Source: an uncultured Lysobacterales bacterium
GTDB lineage: Bacteria > Pseudomonadota > Gammaproteobacteria > Xanthomonadales > SZUA-36
NCBI GenBank assembly: GCA_937995275.1
Contig: CALKKN010000177.1
Coordinates: forward strand, 1 to 5,829
Direction: 5' to 3'
DNA: 5,829 nucleotides
Part shown: one piece after another, positions 5,636 to 5,829 of the stretch
Layout of the letters: each line of letters opens with the position of its first letter
Position numbering within the stretch: the stretch's first letter is position 1
Notes under the pieces: model-generated
Told to the model about the DNA's origin: nothing
Database searches by the model: none
Seen by the model: the letters and a program-made list of their open reading frames with translations, nothing else
Program-made: the position numbers and the translations under genes

Positions 5636-5829
5636 TCAGTCCCGCTCGCGCTCCAGGCGCACGGGCGCGCCGGCGCCGGCCACGGAGCCGCCTTCGACGC
5701 CCTTGGTGACCACCGAAACGGCGTTGTGTGGATGCAGGCTTTCGTAATGCGTGCAGCGGGCCCAGAAATCGAGGATGCGCTCGTCGGCGGTGAGGGCCGT
5801 CTGGACGCGTCGGCCGGCGTCCTCGCAGA
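5636..5829 (-). CDS. Unrecognised protein, C-terminal 63 residues only
   Basis: The minus-strand frame is open from the window edge to a TGA at 5638-5636. It encodes the last 63 residues, beginning [20 protein letters not shown]. Support for coding: the frame is open to the window edge, the stop sits just beyond a REP as is usual for these elements, and the composition alternates charged and hydrophobic residues. Visible traits are an aromatic/His-rich stretch [20 protein letters not shown] (21-40), a Gly/Ala-rich turn ([11 protein letters not shown]) and a charged tail RLERERD. I cannot place it in a family. It converges on the M23 gene, with the REP cluster between them. Confidence 0.6.
   Translation of the reverse strand, partial: CEDAGRRVQTALTADERILDFWARCTHYESLHPHNAVSVVTKGVEGGSVAGAGAPVRLERERD

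Noticed and set aside
1..5829. RAYT transposase, tRNA, rRNA, phage or toxin-antitoxin genes
   Set aside because: Looked for on both strands and not seen. The REPs are non-autonomous and their transposase must lie elsewhere, if it still exists.

Overview
The window is a GC-rich chromosomal segment of a gammaproteobacterium. Two things point there. The gene set dnaQ, rnhA, a YafS-type methyltransferase, gloB and mltD is a neighbourhood long conserved in this class (Escherichia and Pseudomonas keep the same genes together). The spaces between genes also carry REP sequences of the 'GTAG + imperfect palindrome' kind known from Pseudomonas, Stenotrophomonas and relatives. Genus cannot be fixed from the sequence; a lineage near Lysobacterales/Xanthomonadales or Pseudomonadales is a guess.

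Layout. Positions 1-71 hold a REP and two degenerate REP heads downstream of dnaQ. Three genes read leftward as a likely operon: a class I methyltransferase of the YafS group (2030-1356), rnhA (1341-904) and dnaQ (788-72). An inverted REP pair (826-907) lies between rnhA and dnaQ. A divergent region of about 100 bp follows, with an extended -10 promoter for gloB (2131-2901, glyoxalase II). A sigma70-like promoter (2913-2940) then drives mltD (2974-4560, lipoprotein lytic transglycosylase with three LysM domains) and, 3 bp later, an exported M23 endopeptidase-like gene (4564-5427). A 200-bp REP-rich region separates this from the 3' end of an unrecognised leftward gene (5636-5829, cut by the window edge).

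How the genes relate. dnaQ and rnhA serve replication fidelity and RNA primer/R-loop removal. gloB finishes methylglyoxal detoxification. mltD and the M23 gene form a cell-wall pair, one cutting glycan strands and the other probably cutting or regulating cuts in peptide cross-links.

No novel gene system is evident; the coding content is housekeeping. The most interesting signals are in the repeats. REP heads supply the TAG stop codons of two unrelated genes (rnhA and the M23 gene). The M23 stop is also the first of four head-like units phased at exactly 14 bp. Two REP pairs with 36-39 nt linkers could form long RNA stems. No REP-associated transposase (RAYT) gene is present in the window.
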